DNA from: Podospora bellae-mahoneyi
Taxonomy: Eukaryota; Ascomycota; Sordariomycetes; Sordariales; Podosporaceae
NCBI RefSeq assembly: GCF_035222275.1
Contig: NW_026946359.1
Coordinates: 434,001-498,000, forward strand
Direction of reading: 5' to 3'
Length of the DNA stretch: 64,000 bases
Both the position numbers and the translations under genes were made by a program. The notes below the pieces were generated by a model. That model was not told the DNA's origin. It made no database searches and saw only the letters and a program-made list of their open reading frames with translations. Below, piece by piece: positions 1 through 12,410 of the stretch (the first letter of the stretch is position 1; every line of letters begins with the position of its first letter).

Positions 1-2422
1 GCATCCGCGCGCGGAGCAAAATGTACTTGTGTATGCGTCTGTACCTCAGATTGCTTCGAAGGGCGGCCTCGGCGATTCTTCGCAGGAAGCCTGAGACCGG
101 GTACCATATTCGGGTCTTCTGGTGTTTGTGCCGACGCGGGTGCTGGCGCGGGCACAGCATTCTTTCGTGACCCCCGTGGCCGAGGAGCAGGAGCTGCAGC
201 CGGAGCTCCTGGTACAGAAGGAACAACAACAGATGCAGCAGCCGGTGTTGATGCAGGAGTCTCAGAAACAACAGCTCTCACAATAGGCCAATCCTGACCC
301 TGATTCATACCTGGCTGCAAAGGCGCATTCGTATTCGAAGAAGCTGCCTCATTCCCAGGATCCTCAACGCTAGGAACAACCTTCTTAGGTCTACCCCTTT
401 TCTTCGGGACCTTGGGCTCCTTGGGAGGCTTGGGAGGCTTCGGTGGCTTCGGCTTCTTTGTCGGTTCAGGGGTGGGACTCCTCGGCCGCAGAGGATCGAT
501 ACCCCGTTTGTGAACATCAGCGTGATATCTCCGTTCCGCATCACGACCAAGCGCAATGACCGCCTTGACCTTGCGGGCATGTTCAGGGTCCTCCTGATTA
601 GTCCATGCCTCCTTTAACACCTCATTCGCGTCGATCCACCTCTGCCTGAGCTCCCGAAACCTTTCGATGCCTTCCTCAAGAACAGGACCAAACCGCTCCA
701 CCGCCAAAATGTTGTACAGCTGGGCACGAATCTCTCTCCCCGCATCGGGGTCTAGCCCGAGAAGCCTCTTGGCCTCGGCAACAGAAACCTTGGTCTGTGT
801 GATCCGGACGCGCTTGGTGATGTCGTTGCAGATAATTTCAACAGCCAACTTCTTCTGCTCAATGTTCTCCTGGTCCCACATGGCCGCGCGCAGATGCAAG
901 CTCTCCCTAATCAGCCGGTCTTTGAACTGCTTCCAGCGTTCGGGACCCATGAGCGTTTTCTTGATAACTCCATGGCTCATGCAAATATTGTAAAACTTCT
1001 CTCTTATACCCAGGTATGCCGCCTTGTCGAGCTGGAGGATCTCTTTGGCTTCTGTAAGCGTTGTCTCGGACGGATAGCGAGGGGGGCCTGCAGGATCAGG
1101 GGGGAGAAAGCCATATTGTTTTGTGTGGCGCCTGCGTTTCTTCGTCCGCCACAGCTCTTCCGCTTCCGCTTCGATTTGTCGTTTTCTTTGCTCCCTCCTG
1201 GCAGCAAGCTCTGCTTCGTCAGGCGGTTGAGAACCAGTTTGTCGAGGCTCTTGTTGTTGACTCTGGTCTTGCTGTTGTTGTGATTGCTCAGGCTGGGACG
1301 GAAACGAGGACCCTTGCTGCTGGTTCTCCCAGCCAGCAGCAGTCGATAATGTAGGAGTGGTTGGTACAGGAGGAGCATATCCCAACGGGTAGTTGTCATC
1401 CCACTGACGCATTCCACCGCGGTAGGGCTGGTTCGAGACTGTATTCCAGTGGTCATGATATGCCCCAGCCGTAGTGTTGGTCTGAGAAGATTCGCCATAG
1501 CCACTCGCCGGAGCGCTATTCAGGCTGTTGGTGTGCTCTTGAACTCGCTGCAGTTGCTGTTCAACCTCACCAGGCCCGTCCTCCTCACCCTCCTCATCCT
1601 CATCTTCATCACTGTCACCAGACTCGCCATCACCACCGCTGTTGCTCTCGCCACCATCATCATCCTCTTCCCTCTCCACACTAGCACTCTGGCTCTGACC
1701 CTCCTTCTGACCTGCCTTCTGCTTCATCATCTCCCTCTGCTTCCTCGCCAATGTCCGCTTCGGGTTTCCATACCCACCAGCCATCTTCAAAACCATGCCA
1801 AACCTTCTCCTAATCCTCGTGATGACAGCCTTGTCAGTCTCAAACCCCTCCTCCCTGGTGATGCGAAGAATGTCGTCGCCGCCATAGTTCTGTGCCCACA
1901 GCTCTCTGACCCGGGCTTGCAGCTTCTCGTCTTTTAGAATCGGATTGAACTTTTTTTCAAAACCCCACTCGTGGAATTTCTTAAAGTAAGCAGCGGGACT
2001 GGTAGAGGGTTAGAAAACATGATGGCCAGTTTCGCGAGTAGGGAGTGAGTGAGTGAGTGAGATGAAGGTGTGGTGTCAAGTTATTATTTGTGATTAACGA
2101 GAGGGTTGACACTCCGTAGAACGGCCAAGCTGCAGTACGGAGAAGCAAACCGGGACAAAAAGGAGAAAAGAAACAGGACAAGATGGTGGGCAGATGCGCA
2201 TCCAGTCTCGAGCTGTCGCCCAATCAATCCACCATACAGCAAAAAGCCACGGGGGTACAAGGGCTATAAGAAGGAAAAGGTCTAGTAAACATACACAGGT
2301 GCAAACTGATGATGCAGTTTCATGTAGTCCCTCACCTGGGGCAACTTCATCTTCTGATCCACCCACAGCCGCTTCAGCGTGTCCTTGTGTTGTTCGAAGT
2401 CCCATTTTGACGGTCTCCCCAT
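1..2422 (-). CDS. Clr5-domain protein with AT-hooks, 3' end outside window
   Basis: The model joins complement(1998..1, 2422..2295) and stays open to the window edge, so the C-terminus is missing. Residues about 5-55 match the fungal Clr5 domain (start MGRPSKWDFEQHKDTLKRLW, then an aromatic/basic YFKKFHEWGFEKKF stretch after the intron). The intron splits a Val codon (GTATGT donor, CTACCAG acceptor). The rest is low-complexity: an acidic stretch near residue 110-140, Gln-rich segments, a basic KKRRRH patch, and two AT-hook cores, KKRGRPKK near residue 576 and NRRGRPSK near residue 683. AT-hooks bind the minor groove of AT-rich DNA, so a nuclear, DNA-associated role is inferred. Clr5 is a short fungal domain of uncertain molecular role. 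The first ATG of the conserved frame (2422) fits because Clr5 domains usually lie at the extreme N-terminus. The gene is over 700 residues long in this window alone. Confidence 0.85.
1999..2294 (-). other. Long intron of the Clr5-domain gene
   Basis: At 296 nt this is several times longer than almost every other intron in the window (48-122 nt). It interrupts the Clr5 domain between residues FAPV and PAAYF. It contains a short GAGT/GTGA tandem tract near 2044-2061. The flanking protein sequence is continuous with the domain pattern, so I see no missing exon inside it. Confidence 0.75.
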
Positions 2423-3015
2423 CTCTCTGATTATCTCCTGGTTTGTATTTCCAAGACCTTGAGCGTCTAACGAAAGAACGAGCTCTTTTGCCCGTCTGGT
2501 TGTCCGAAGCTGCGAGTTTATGTAGAAAATGAGCTGTCGCGCACCGGGGCGATGGAGTGGGGCGACACCCCAACGGGTTGGAGAGTTTAACCCCCCCCAA
2601 CCTCCGTAGTACCTGCTTACCGTGCGCACGCCCTTTTTGCACCGTCCGTTGCACACTGTTCCCCCTAATCCCCCTGAGATATGTGCTCAGGAGCACAGAA
2701 TTGTGGCTGCTGTTGATTGTTCAACATACCAACTACATCATTCATCTATGGCCGTCTGCTGATTAAAACACAAGTCCAGAAGAACAACGATCAAATCTGG
2801 CATTCATCCGCACTATCCTACATAAAAGACAGCAATACGCCCCGTTGTTTTTGGTCCCAATCCGCCTCCCAAAAAAAAACAATACCCATGCTTCTGTCTA
2901 TTAAAAGACTATTCGATTAGACTGTGATGAAAAGATGCCCATATTGGTACTCGCTGATTCATACTTTCGACGACCATCATCAAGACGAGCCCCCGCCCCC
3001 TGATAGCTTCAAGTT
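2423..3015. other. Intergenic, 5' side of Clr5 gene and 3' side of PPP4R2 gene
   Basis: The reading frame extending upstream of the Clr5-gene ATG lacks family similarity and is taken as leader. A run of nine A occurs near 2871-2879. I see no further gene. Confidence 0.6.
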
Positions 3016-4863
3016 CTAGGCACTGTTGATATCACCTCCACTATCCTGGGTATTCTTCTCCTCGTCCCCTTTTTCCGTCTTGGGGGAACTCGAACTCTCC
3101 GCACTATCGCCCACTTGCCTCCCAGCCGTATTCTTCTTTTCATCCCCAACATCTTCAGTCTCAGAAGCCGGAGGGGCAGAGTCTGGTAGAACCAAGTCTC
3201 CCTCCGCATCCTTCTTGACTTCCTCTTCGTCTTTCTTGTCCCCCTCCTCCTTGGCCTCCTTGACTTTCTTAACAGCTCCACCGCCTTCCAAATCATCGGT
3301 TGCTTCTCTCTTTGGGCTCTGGGGAATAACAGCTTCCTCCTTGTTACTATCACTAGCCTTCGATCCCGGCAGGCCTGTTTGGTCGGGTGGCCGTCCCACG
3401 GCAGCCTCGACGTTGATACCTCTGGATTCTCCGATAGCGAGGACCGCTGTCCCCACAGTAAATTGCCCAGTGCCAGCTGGTAAGGGGCCAGTATCCTCCG
3501 CCCCTATCTCCTCCGGACCCCTGGCGTGAGGAATCTCTTCTTCATCCTCAGGGTCTGAGCTCATGGCTGAATCCTCGTCAGGCGAACCGTTGGCTTGGGC
3601 TTGCGCCTGAGCCTGTGCTTGAGCCTGCGCTCGCTGTTGTGCTTGCTGCTGTCTTGCTAATTGGCTGATGGGGACCACGCCGGCGCGCTGCTCCTGTCTC
3701 AAGAGCTCGCCCTGTGTGACGCCCCTCTGGGCGAGAACTGCACCCACACCACCGGCGCCTGTAGAGGGAATACCATTGACTGAAATGGACACTGTCTCGA
3801 TTCTTCCCATTCCATTGGGCCCTTCGATCGTCTCGGTACTCTCTGTGCGCACCCTGCCGTCGAGTTGGTGTGCTTGTCGCTGTTGTAACTGGCGCTGTTG
3901 AAGCTGCAGGTGTTGAGAGGGATCAGCCCCTGGTCCTCCTGTGATACCACTAGCGGACAGAGGAGACGAGCCGCCAGTTTCGCTTCCGGTGTCGCTGCCA
4001 GGCCCACCGTTCACTCTGCTGGTTAACCACGGAATAGGTGTTAACAGTGCGCCTCCCAACGCTTCGTCCGTGCCAACCGTACTTGCTACGCCCGAGGTTG
4101 CTCCAGCGCTCCCGTTAACGGACATACCCATGCCGCTCATGTCTGGTATCGCCGCAGGTAACGGGTAAATATTTGCGCCGCTGGTGACATGAACCACACG
4201 ATCAAGCGCGTGGAGCCATGCTATTACACTCTTGTAGTGCTGTCGTGGGCGAAGCACAAGCTCAGATAGGCGCTGAATCGTATGAGGTGGGTTTTCGGTG
4301 AAGTTCTCTTTCAACACCGAAGTGATCTCATCGAGCATATCTTGGACTGATTTGGGAAGTGTGTCGGGCGTTGCTGGCGGCTCAGCTCGGGCTTCGGGCG
4401 CCGGCGGGGACGCTGTGGACGGAGGCGCTGGGGCAGATGGCCTCGCGGCTATGGGGGAGGAGTTCTCCTTGTTGGTTTCTTGCGAAGAAGGCACCGAGTC
4501 GACGGCTAATTCGGTCGGCTCGGACGAGGGTATCGGGGGAATCAGACGAGGGGACGGTGGTCGCACAGGCGCTCTGGAAGGAGGTAGTCTGGGGATAGGA
4601 AATTCGGTGATGGCAATCTAAACAGAGGTCAGTCGGCCTACCAACATGGTCTAGAGAACAATCCATGGCCGTATGAGCCCACCTTCTCGATGCGCGCAAC
4701 CAGTTCTGGCAGCAGAGCAGGCCAGGCAGAGCTGCGATTTGCAGGTATTAGCGACCGACGAGATGCAGCGACCGACTTGTACGAATACTCACTAGTCCAT
4801 GGACCCATCCAGCGCGACCTTTGTGAGGAGGTCATCGCCAGTATCAATATCCATTTCAGTCAT
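3016..4863 (-). CDS. PSY4: Protein phosphatase 4 core regulatory subunit R2
   Basis: Three exons, complement(3016..4617, 4683..4731, 4793..4863), give 573 residues. Both introns are short (61 and 65 nt) and joined codons keep the frame (DYSAWPALLPEL, then IEKIAITEFPIP). The N-terminal 170 residues carry the PPP4R2 signature: a pocket rich in W/L/P, then ENPPHTIQRLSELVLRP, then HYKSVIAWLHALDRVVHV and SGANIYPLP. In yeast and animals this subunit bridges the PP4 catalytic subunit and substrate-targeting subunits and acts in dephosphorylation of DNA-damage response proteins such as phospho-H2AX. The rest is disordered: a Gln/Ala alternating run near residues 360-375, Glu/Asp clusters and Lys/Glu-rich tail, typical of the family's variable C-terminus. 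It is divergent from the Snx4 gene. The symbol follows the yeast orthologue name and is inferred. Confidence 0.9.
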
Positions 4864-5686
4864 CCTGGTAGCCGCGATAATCAGTTGCGAGACGAAAGCT
4901 AAATGCGGCGGTTTGGCGCGTGATCAAGACTTTGGGTTCTCCAAAAGCGCGACTGGGAAAATGGATGGCGCTAAATGCGAATCCTACCTCTCCAGTTCTG
5001 TCGGGGGATCTCCACTGCGCCGTCTTATTCTGGTGGGTTGCGCTGAGGAAGCAACAAGGAAGAGCAGGTGGCTGCAGAAGAGCACCCCAGGCAATAAAGC
5101 TTAATTGCAAGGCAGGAAGTGCTTTCAAGATTAGATTCCTTGTCAATATTTACAATGGCATGCTCAAGTTCTTTCCTGGCCAGCACCGACTATGTCGCTG
5201 GCAGTTGCGCTGCCGGAGGGCAACATGGAGTGCCTGGCGCCGGCAGCCACTGAAGCGTCGTCATAGCTTTGTCTTGGCGTTTACCGCTCAGGGCAAGGGA
5301 TCCTCTCTGCCAACACCAGCGATACTCCCAGCAGTCTCCAAACTGCCAACAGCGCCTGCAGAGGTACCCAACACCTTAACAGCACCGCATGCTCACGAAG
5401 CTCCCACCACAGGCTCGCGAACGCCTACCACAGCCCTGCCGCAAGCAACAGCAACCCCCGCCATCATACGTCAATCCGCCCAGTGGCTGCGAAACCTAAC
5501 GTCTTGTAACAACCACCACGAACAAGCTCTCGGCTCAACAACACTTCCATTCGAGGTTTTTGCGCTCTCCATCTATTATTTAAGCCCAGTTCAGTCATCG
5601 ACCACAGGTTTTACCAGTCCACACACCCGACATCTGCACGAATTAGAGCCGGCGCAACTCTCACTGCGCCCCCTCCATCCACCATC
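4864..5686. promoter_or_regulatory. Shared divergent promoter region between PPP4R2 and Snx4 genes
   Basis: This 823-bp interval separates two start codons that point away from each other, so it must hold both 5' leaders and promoters. A long open frame crosses it on the + strand, but its sequence is compositionally plain, matches no family I know and overlaps the Snx4 start in another frame, so I do not call it a gene. No TATA element is clear. Confidence 0.6.
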
Positions 5687-7195
5687 ATGGCGGTCATTGA
5701 CCAAGACAACTTTTCCAACATCTCGTGGCACAGTGAACAAAACGACCACGCCGGTCCGAGTTCTTCTACACGGGACAATATGACCAGTCCTGAGTTCTCC
5801 AAGACCATTCCAGATACCGGGAGGTCAAGCAGTGATGGGAGGGGGGGTCGCGATCACAGTCACCATGGCGATGAAGTCCTAGAGTGCACCGTCTCTGACC
5901 CTCACAAGGAGAACGACGGCACCAAGGATGCTTACGTGTCCTATCTTATCACTACAAATGTATGTTTAGGGACAACCATCAATCCAGGGCCTCCGACTGA
6001 CCAAGGTGCTACTCTATAGACCACATTCTCTACCTTCCAACGACCCGTGACCACCGTTCGCCGTCGTTTCACCGATTTTGTGTTTCTCTACAGAGTTCTA
6101 TGTCAAGAATACCAGGCATCCGCCATCCCGCCACTGCCCGACAAGCAGCGCATGGAATATGTGCGGGGAGACAGGTTCGGCCCCGACTTTACTGCTCGAC
6201 GAGCATACTCGTTCCAGCGCTTCCTTTCCCGATTAGCACTGCATCCCGACCTCCGCCGAGCCCCTATTTTCCACACTTTCCTCGAAAGCCATGACTGGAA
6301 CGCAACCATGCATGCCCGTCAAGCACGGGGATCCCTAGCCCCTCCTCTTGAGGCTGGGAGTCCAGGACCCCAGGCGGGAGGCGACGGCTTCCTCAATACC
6401 TTTACAGATTCGTTCATGAACGCCTTCACCAAGACCCAAAAGCCTGATCGTCGTTTCGTTGATACCAAAGAAAAGGCCGACAAGCTCGACGAAGATTTGA
6501 CCCACGTGGAAAAGGTTGTCGCGCGCGTTGTCCGGAGGGAAGCTGACCTCGAGATGGATCACAAGGATTTGGCTGAGCAATTCCAAAAGCTCATCACTCT
6601 CGAGCCAGGGGTTGAATCAGCTGTTCACGCCTTTGCGGCCTCGGTGGAGGATACCGCCACGGGGCTCAAAAAGCTCAAAGACAGTACCGATCAAGACTAT
6701 CTCGGCTCCTTGCGTGACATGGTGGCCTATTCGGGCGCCTTGAAGGGTCTGATCAAGGCTCGGGAGCAAAAACAGCTCGACTACGAACAGCTAATCGAAT
6801 ACTTGAACAAGGCCACCTCGGAGCGCGATTCCCTGACGTCGGGGCACTCCTATGTTGGTCCTCTCGGCGGCGCGGGCGGCTTCATCCGGAGCAAAATCGA
6901 GGACGTCAGGGGCGTGGATCACGAACAAGCTCGAAGAGACCGGCTCCGTAAGTTGGAGCTCCGGATCGACGAACTGACCAGGGCGGTGGAAAACGCCAGG
7001 ACCGAGTCGGAGAACTTTGGGGAGCAGGTCGGGAGGGAGGTGGAGAGCTTTGAGTATATCAAGAAGATTGAGCTCAAGAAGCAGTTTGGGGGGTTTGTGG
7101 ACAGTCATATTGACTTTTACCAGAGTACCATCGAGACGTGGGAGAAGTATGTGCAGGAGATGGAGGCTGAGGGTGCGGTGCAACCTGCGGCTTAG
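5687..7195 (+). CDS. SNX4: Sorting nexin 4 / autophagy protein Atg24 (PX-BAR)
   Basis: Two exons, 5687..5959 and 6020..7195, give 482 residues; the 60-nt intron has a GTATGT donor and an ATAG acceptor and restores the frame as ITTNTTFSTF. Residues about 65-175 form a PX domain: VRRRFTDFVFLYRVL, then IPPLPDKQ with the proline-rich loop, then RRAYSFQRFLSRLALHP, the pattern that binds phosphatidylinositol 3-phosphate. The remaining 300 residues are helical and charged, as in the BAR region of Snx4. Snx4 proteins work as heterodimers with other PX-BAR proteins in retrieval from endosomes to the Golgi and in selective autophagy. Length and layout match the family. The ATG at 5687 is the first in frame with a good context (CCATCATGG). 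The N-terminal 65 residues are Ser/Asp-rich and probably disordered. Confidence 0.93.
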
Positions 7196-7635
7196 AAGGC
7201 CGACTGAGTTGGTTTGCGGCCTGTGTCTTGGGGGTTTATGCAATACAGCGATATTTATAAGGCAATTGAGATGGTGTTTTTGTAAACAGGCTGTCTTGGG
7301 TGGTGAATAGGTGACGAGAATGCCCTAATGTTTTCTACCAGAACATCATCATCCACTTCGTGACATACCCAAACAATCAACCTCAGGTCCCAATCAACAA
7401 GAAAGCAGCCCTCTATTCTGTACCGTTTTCCTCAAAGAGACACAGTTCGCCGCCAACTACAGACAAGAAAAACACTGAGCCTACAAACAGCCAGGACATA
7501 CACAAAAGCAAAACCAAGTGATGATTCTGCTCTAACAATGCTAATTCCATGAACAGGGTTTTCAAAAAAGCCAAACAAACTCCCCCTTCCATCCCATTGC
7601 ACTTCTTCTTCCCCTTGCTTCCCCGAAGCTACTGT
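7196..7635. other. Convergent 3' intergenic region, Snx4 and Kex2 genes
   Basis: This is the space between two converging stop codons, about 440 bp. It should contain both 3' untranslated regions. No gene or repeat stands out. Confidence 0.6.
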
Positions 7636-10331
7636 CTACCTCCTCAAAGGCCTCTGCTCCTCACTCTCCTCCCCCTCCGACCCACTCTCCTCACTCCCAA
7701 TAACATGCTGCTCATCCTCCTCCTCCCCATCACTATGTCTCCTCATCCCACCCTTCTCATCAAACCTCTCCCCCGACTCCGACCTCGAGCTCCTCTGCCC
7801 AGACGAACTCCCACCCGAAGAAGGCTGGTCTCTATACCCAACACCCCTTTCATCACCCCCCGCACCACCACCAAACTCATCCTCATCGTCGCTCCCCCCA
7901 GCAAAAGCATCATACAGCTCCCCACCTCTCGTCCTCCCTTTTCTGCCCCCTGCCCCCGCCGCAGCGACCCCCTTTTCGCTGTTGTTGCCAGCCAGACCTT
8001 CCGCTTCTTCCTCGTCGAGAAGCTCGAATTCGTACTCGTTTCTCGGGTTGTTTCTCAACCTCTTGCGGCGGGCGAGATAGAAATAAATTCCGAGCCCGGA
8101 ACAGAAAAGTACAATCAGGACGAGGGATCCATAAATCCAGACTTGAGTAGCCTTGGACATGCCAAACGAGGGAAGGAATGAGGGTAACCAGTTGCTGGCC
8201 TGGGTGTTTTCTGGCTCGGCCTCTTGCGAATCCGTGTCGGTAGACTCTGACGGCTGAGGGGGTTTGATCGGGCGGCTGGGAACTTCAGTAGGTTGAACGG
8301 ATGGGTTGCCGTCTGGGTTTCCGGTGCCGACGGGAGGGGCGACAGTGGTGGTGACGGCGCCGACGGTAGTGGTGGCGAGGTTGGCGTGGTCGTTGTCGTC
8401 TTCCTCTGTGGGCATGGGGAGAACCTTGGCCTTGGAAGCATCGCGCGACTCGCCCCAGAGCTTGAGGTGCCAGTCCGTGAAGCTGCCTGTGAAGTCGTTT
8501 ACGTTGGTGTCCTTGACTATGATGGTCCAGGTGCCGACACCAGATTCACCCCTGTTTTGGTTGGTTAGTGCCAAGAGTGATTAGGAAACAAAAGGGGGGA
8601 GACGTACCAGTGAGCAACACTCATAAAAGTCCAGTCGTCGTAGCCCTCGGTGGAATCATCAAACTTGCGTGTGGTGGAGAGATGGCTGACAACCTTGTTG
8701 GGGCTGATCAGATCGACGCTCACATCGCCGCGGCGGGCGTGCTTGAGGTTCATGGTGACAGTGACATGCTCGAGACGCTCAAGGTTGGCCTCCTTGAGCA
8801 TGTCCTCGGTAACCTCAAAGGGAACAGCAATGCCCTTGTCACCCTGGGGAATGGGCTGGTTGACGTGAATCCAAGGAGAATAGAACCAAGCCTGGGGCTT
8901 CACGTTCTTCCACTTCTTGGCAGCATGGACAATGGCGTAGCTGTCAAGCTTGCCATAGCCGTAAGTGTGACTGAAGCGCTTGCCAATGGTGGTGGGCTGC
9001 CAATCTCCGTCGTTTTCATTGAGAGGAATGGCCGTGTCCATGGCAAGGTATTGCATATCACGCCAGGTAAGATCCGGGCGCACCGAAAGCACAAGAGCAA
9101 AGATACCAGCCGCGAGCGGTGCAGCCGCCGACGTCCCTCCATGTGTGTTGGAGCATGCATTCTGGCCAACATCGGTGGTGTGGATCGCATCACCGCTGCC
9201 ACTGGAGTAAGTGACGACGAGACCAGCCGAGCACTTCTCAGAGTAGTAGGGGTGCAGCCCCTTTCGGTCGATGGCGCCAACCGTGATGCTGTAAATGCTG
9301 TTTGTGTATCCGTCAAAGTTGCAGTTGTCCTCCGCCATGGCACCGTTACCGCTCGCGAACACATAGATTGACCCCAGACCTTGTCTCCCGTTCTGAACAG
9401 CGTTGAGCATGGCACGCTTGATCAGAATACCAGGGGCATCCATGCTCTTGCCGTCATCTGGGGGACCCCATGAGCAAGAGTAGATTTGGTTGTGGTCAAA
9501 GTCGTAGTTCATAGCAACGGCCTCATCGGCATCCGAGATCAGCTTGGAAAGAATGCGCTGGCCGGATATCCTGGCATCATAGGCAACGCCGACACCGCAC
9601 ACGGTATTCCTACCGGCTGCGACCTCGCCGGCGCAACGAGTTCCATGCCTGTCGTCTGATAGACGAGGTTTCGGCTCCTCCGTCTTATCGTTGAAGTCGT
9701 AAGATCCGGCAGCATAGTAATTGTCCTTCAGATCATCGCTGTACATGTCCAGCCCATCATCGACAATGGCCACTGTGGCATTCTTTCCAGTAATGCCCTC
9801 CAGCCAGAGACCTGTTACGTTCACATCGTGTCCGACCTCGACCGTATTGAATAGATGCCATTGCTCGTTGAAGATAGGATCCTGAATCTGGAGTGCCTGT
9901 GCAACCTCTGCCTGCGCCTTGAGCGCCGAGTCTACCCCGACCTGCGGTTTCGGCTTGGGGATGGCTTCTGGTCGTCGTGCAGGAATGATGCGCTTCTCCC
10001 ACGGTTTTCGCAACTTTTGTTTCTCGGAAAAGAGGACACCGTCCAAGACATCGTAACCACCGATCGACCGCTTCCTCCGTCTTCTTTCCGTCAGCTTCCT
10101 TTTGACAATATCGTGCTCTGCCTTTCTTGCGACAAAGATGTGGTGGTCCTTGAGGTTTCCAAGAGGACCTTCGTGCGACAGCCCCAAGCTCCTTGCTACC
10201 TGGATAGGGGATGTCTGGGCGTCGAGGTGAAGGACGTAATAGTCGTTTGCATCGTAATTCCTAGGGAGAACTTGAGATGCGGATGCATAGGCAGCAAGGA
10301 CCAGCAGAGCCGTGGCCGATGGGATCTTCAT
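7636..10331 (-). CDS. KEX2: Kexin-type proprotein convertase (Kex2/furin family)
   Basis: Two exons, complement(7636..8551, 8608..10331), give 879 residues; the 56-nt intron splits a Trp codon (AHW/GESG) inside the P domain. Order: signal peptide (residues 1-19), propeptide with basic self-cleavage sites (RRRRKR near 83-88 and KR at 113-114), subtilisin-like S8 domain with Asp191 (AIVDDGLD), His229 (DDRHGTRCAGE), oxyanion Asn329 (FASGNGA) and Ser401 (HGGTSAAAPLAAG), P domain (about 450-610), a Thr/Pro/Ser-rich stalk, one membrane span near 712-735 (IYGSLVLIVLFCSGLGIYF) and an acidic, Ser-rich cytosolic tail. Kexins cleave after Lys-Arg or Arg-Arg in the late Golgi and process secreted proproteins, including pheromone precursors and hydrolases. 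All catalytic residues are present and the length is normal for filamentous fungi. Confidence 0.95.
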
Positions 10332-12410
10332 CGTCTCGTTCTAGAAGGCCGAGGGCTCAGGGGCACCTCGTTGAATCCCCGGAAGGGTGCAGATGTCGAG
10401 ATTAACGGAAAACGCCGACTGACATGTGGACACGCAACTCGATGTCGAATGGTCGCGCAAGAACTGGACTCCTGGAGCAATGGTTCGTTGTTGTTGAGTG
10501 TTGCGCGCTTGGAACGAGATTTCGAAACGAAGGGAGTGCGAAGCCGTTCGAGTCGCTGGCCAGTTGTGGTGGTGGTGGCAATGGATGTTGTCTGTGGTAC
10601 CAGCAACTGCGTTTCAGGAGTGGAAACACAACCTTCGGTGGCGGACTGGCCGTTTCCTCTCCACCCCGGGTTTTGCTTCTTGTCTGGGGTTGGCTTTTGG
10701 AGGTCCGTTCGGGCGTCTCCTCTGTCGTAGTGGAGAGGTGGCCTTGAGGATTGTTTCGTCTCACCCGATCAACCAGTCGTCCAGGCGAACACAGGCAGTC
10801 TTCGTAATGCCAACGTCGCAGTTTGTGGTACGTGCCACTTCCCCTTCACCTCTGGCTTGGCAACTGGCTGTTTTAAGGGACTGTGGGTCAGCTGGTGTAA
10901 GACGGACCAATAAGACGGCAGCACGTCCAGCCGTCAAGGTGTCAACCTTTAAAATTGTTGAAATCTTGAAGGTGAAGAAAGCTGTTCAACTTGACTGAAT
11001 GCAATTTTCACGAGGCATGGTGTTGGGAGAAATCTCTACAAACTATCAGCTCTCTAATTGACTGTCTTCTTTGTTTTTTGCCACTGTGGACAAATTTCTT
11101 CAGCAGGCTTCAGCAGCGCAATCGGCAGTTCAATTCGGTCTTTATCCTTTGTCCCTCAGCCTTCCTCTTTGAACCTCGAGTGTCTTGGAGGCGGGCTGAG
11201 GACTTGTATACCTAGCACTGGCAACCTCTCAGACCATGAAAGGTACTCATACGAAACAAAATAAATAGGCGTAAACCAGCAACAAAGTACACATAGTTTA
11301 TCATGAGCTCACTGTGTGGGCACACAGGTGGGGATAACCGTTCAGCCTCCCGTTTCCATGAGGTGGATATCGAAGACAAACACGTTCGAGTGGGACGAAC
11401 GCATGTGGATGGGCACACGCAGACTGATGCGGGTACCTACTCGGTATATATATGTAAGTGTGGTGAGGTGATGGGGTGACGCTCCGGAGCCGCTCTGTCG
11501 TGAATAGGAGAGGTTGGTGTTGTCTCTCCACAGCCCCAGTTGCCTTTGGCACTTTGGATCGAGCTCACCGAGAAGCCGGGCCATGTCATTGGCCGGCAAC
11601 ACAGGTTGTAGAAACCGAGTGATGATAAGATCAAATAGCCCTATCCATCAGTGGATGCTCTGCCAGATGCCGAAGCAGCATCACCAAGCAGAGCAGACAA
11701 TGGCTGCCCGCCCTGAGACATGGTGTCATCCGAACCGGTCATCGAAGCCGTCAAAGCTTCCATCTGAAGGTTTGTTCCTGTGCCTGACATGTTGCCAACA
11801 CTCGATCGCCAGTGGAGACGGGATCACGGATCAAACACCAACCACCACATTTTGAACGACACCATGTTCTCGATAATATCAAACTGCCAAGCCAGCGACG
11901 TCCAAGGTTGCGGTCTCTCCCGCCTTTCGATTTTTGAGAACCCCTGTCGGCGGGTCTTTTGGAGCTGTGATGTGGCCCAGTGGATGGCAGCGAACGGCTT
12001 CTCACTGGCCCAGCAGCCTGACAGCATCCCGATACCCCTGCAAACGACGCTCTGGCGGCAGGAACAACCCTGGACAGCCTCTCCGAGTCCCCAGCCCAAC
12101 TTGCCAAGCTTGAGGTCTTCCCACCCAAGCATCCCAAGCTTTCCCCAGGCCCATACCAGGACAGCTCTGGGTACATACAATAACTCGCAAATGCCCCCAA
12201 GTGAGGTGGTCGCGAAACCCCAGAGCCCAAGGACGCATGTGTCTGCACAACATTGGCTATTCTGGGACCTTGCACCTCTCGTGAACGAAACGAGGCGTCT
12301 TGGAGCGGTCAGCCTACCCACCCCACCAGGGCATCGATCGCAACGCCGACGGCCAACAATCGCCAAACTCGAATCGAAGCCTCACATTGGGACTGGAACC
12401 CAACGGCCAC
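10332..12410. other. Divergent intergenic region, Kex2 and PhoD-like genes
   Basis: About 2.1 kb between two diverging start codons. Open frames occur on both strands at 11.75-12.43 kb, but none shows a recognisable domain. In the frame of the downstream gene a TGA at 12282 closes the reading frame before the chosen ATG. The interval probably holds two promoters and long leaders; an unrecognised upstream exon of the PhoD-like gene cannot be excluded. Confidence 0.5.

Noticed and set aside
4920-5783. 287-residue frame on the + strand
   Set aside because: It runs through the divergent promoter and overlaps the Snx4 start in another frame. No family motif, and composition typical of noncoding DNA.
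7549-8181. 210-residue + strand frame
   Set aside because: It is antisense to the Kex2 tail exon; its Leu/Pro composition follows from the acidic, Ser/Gly-rich tail codons.
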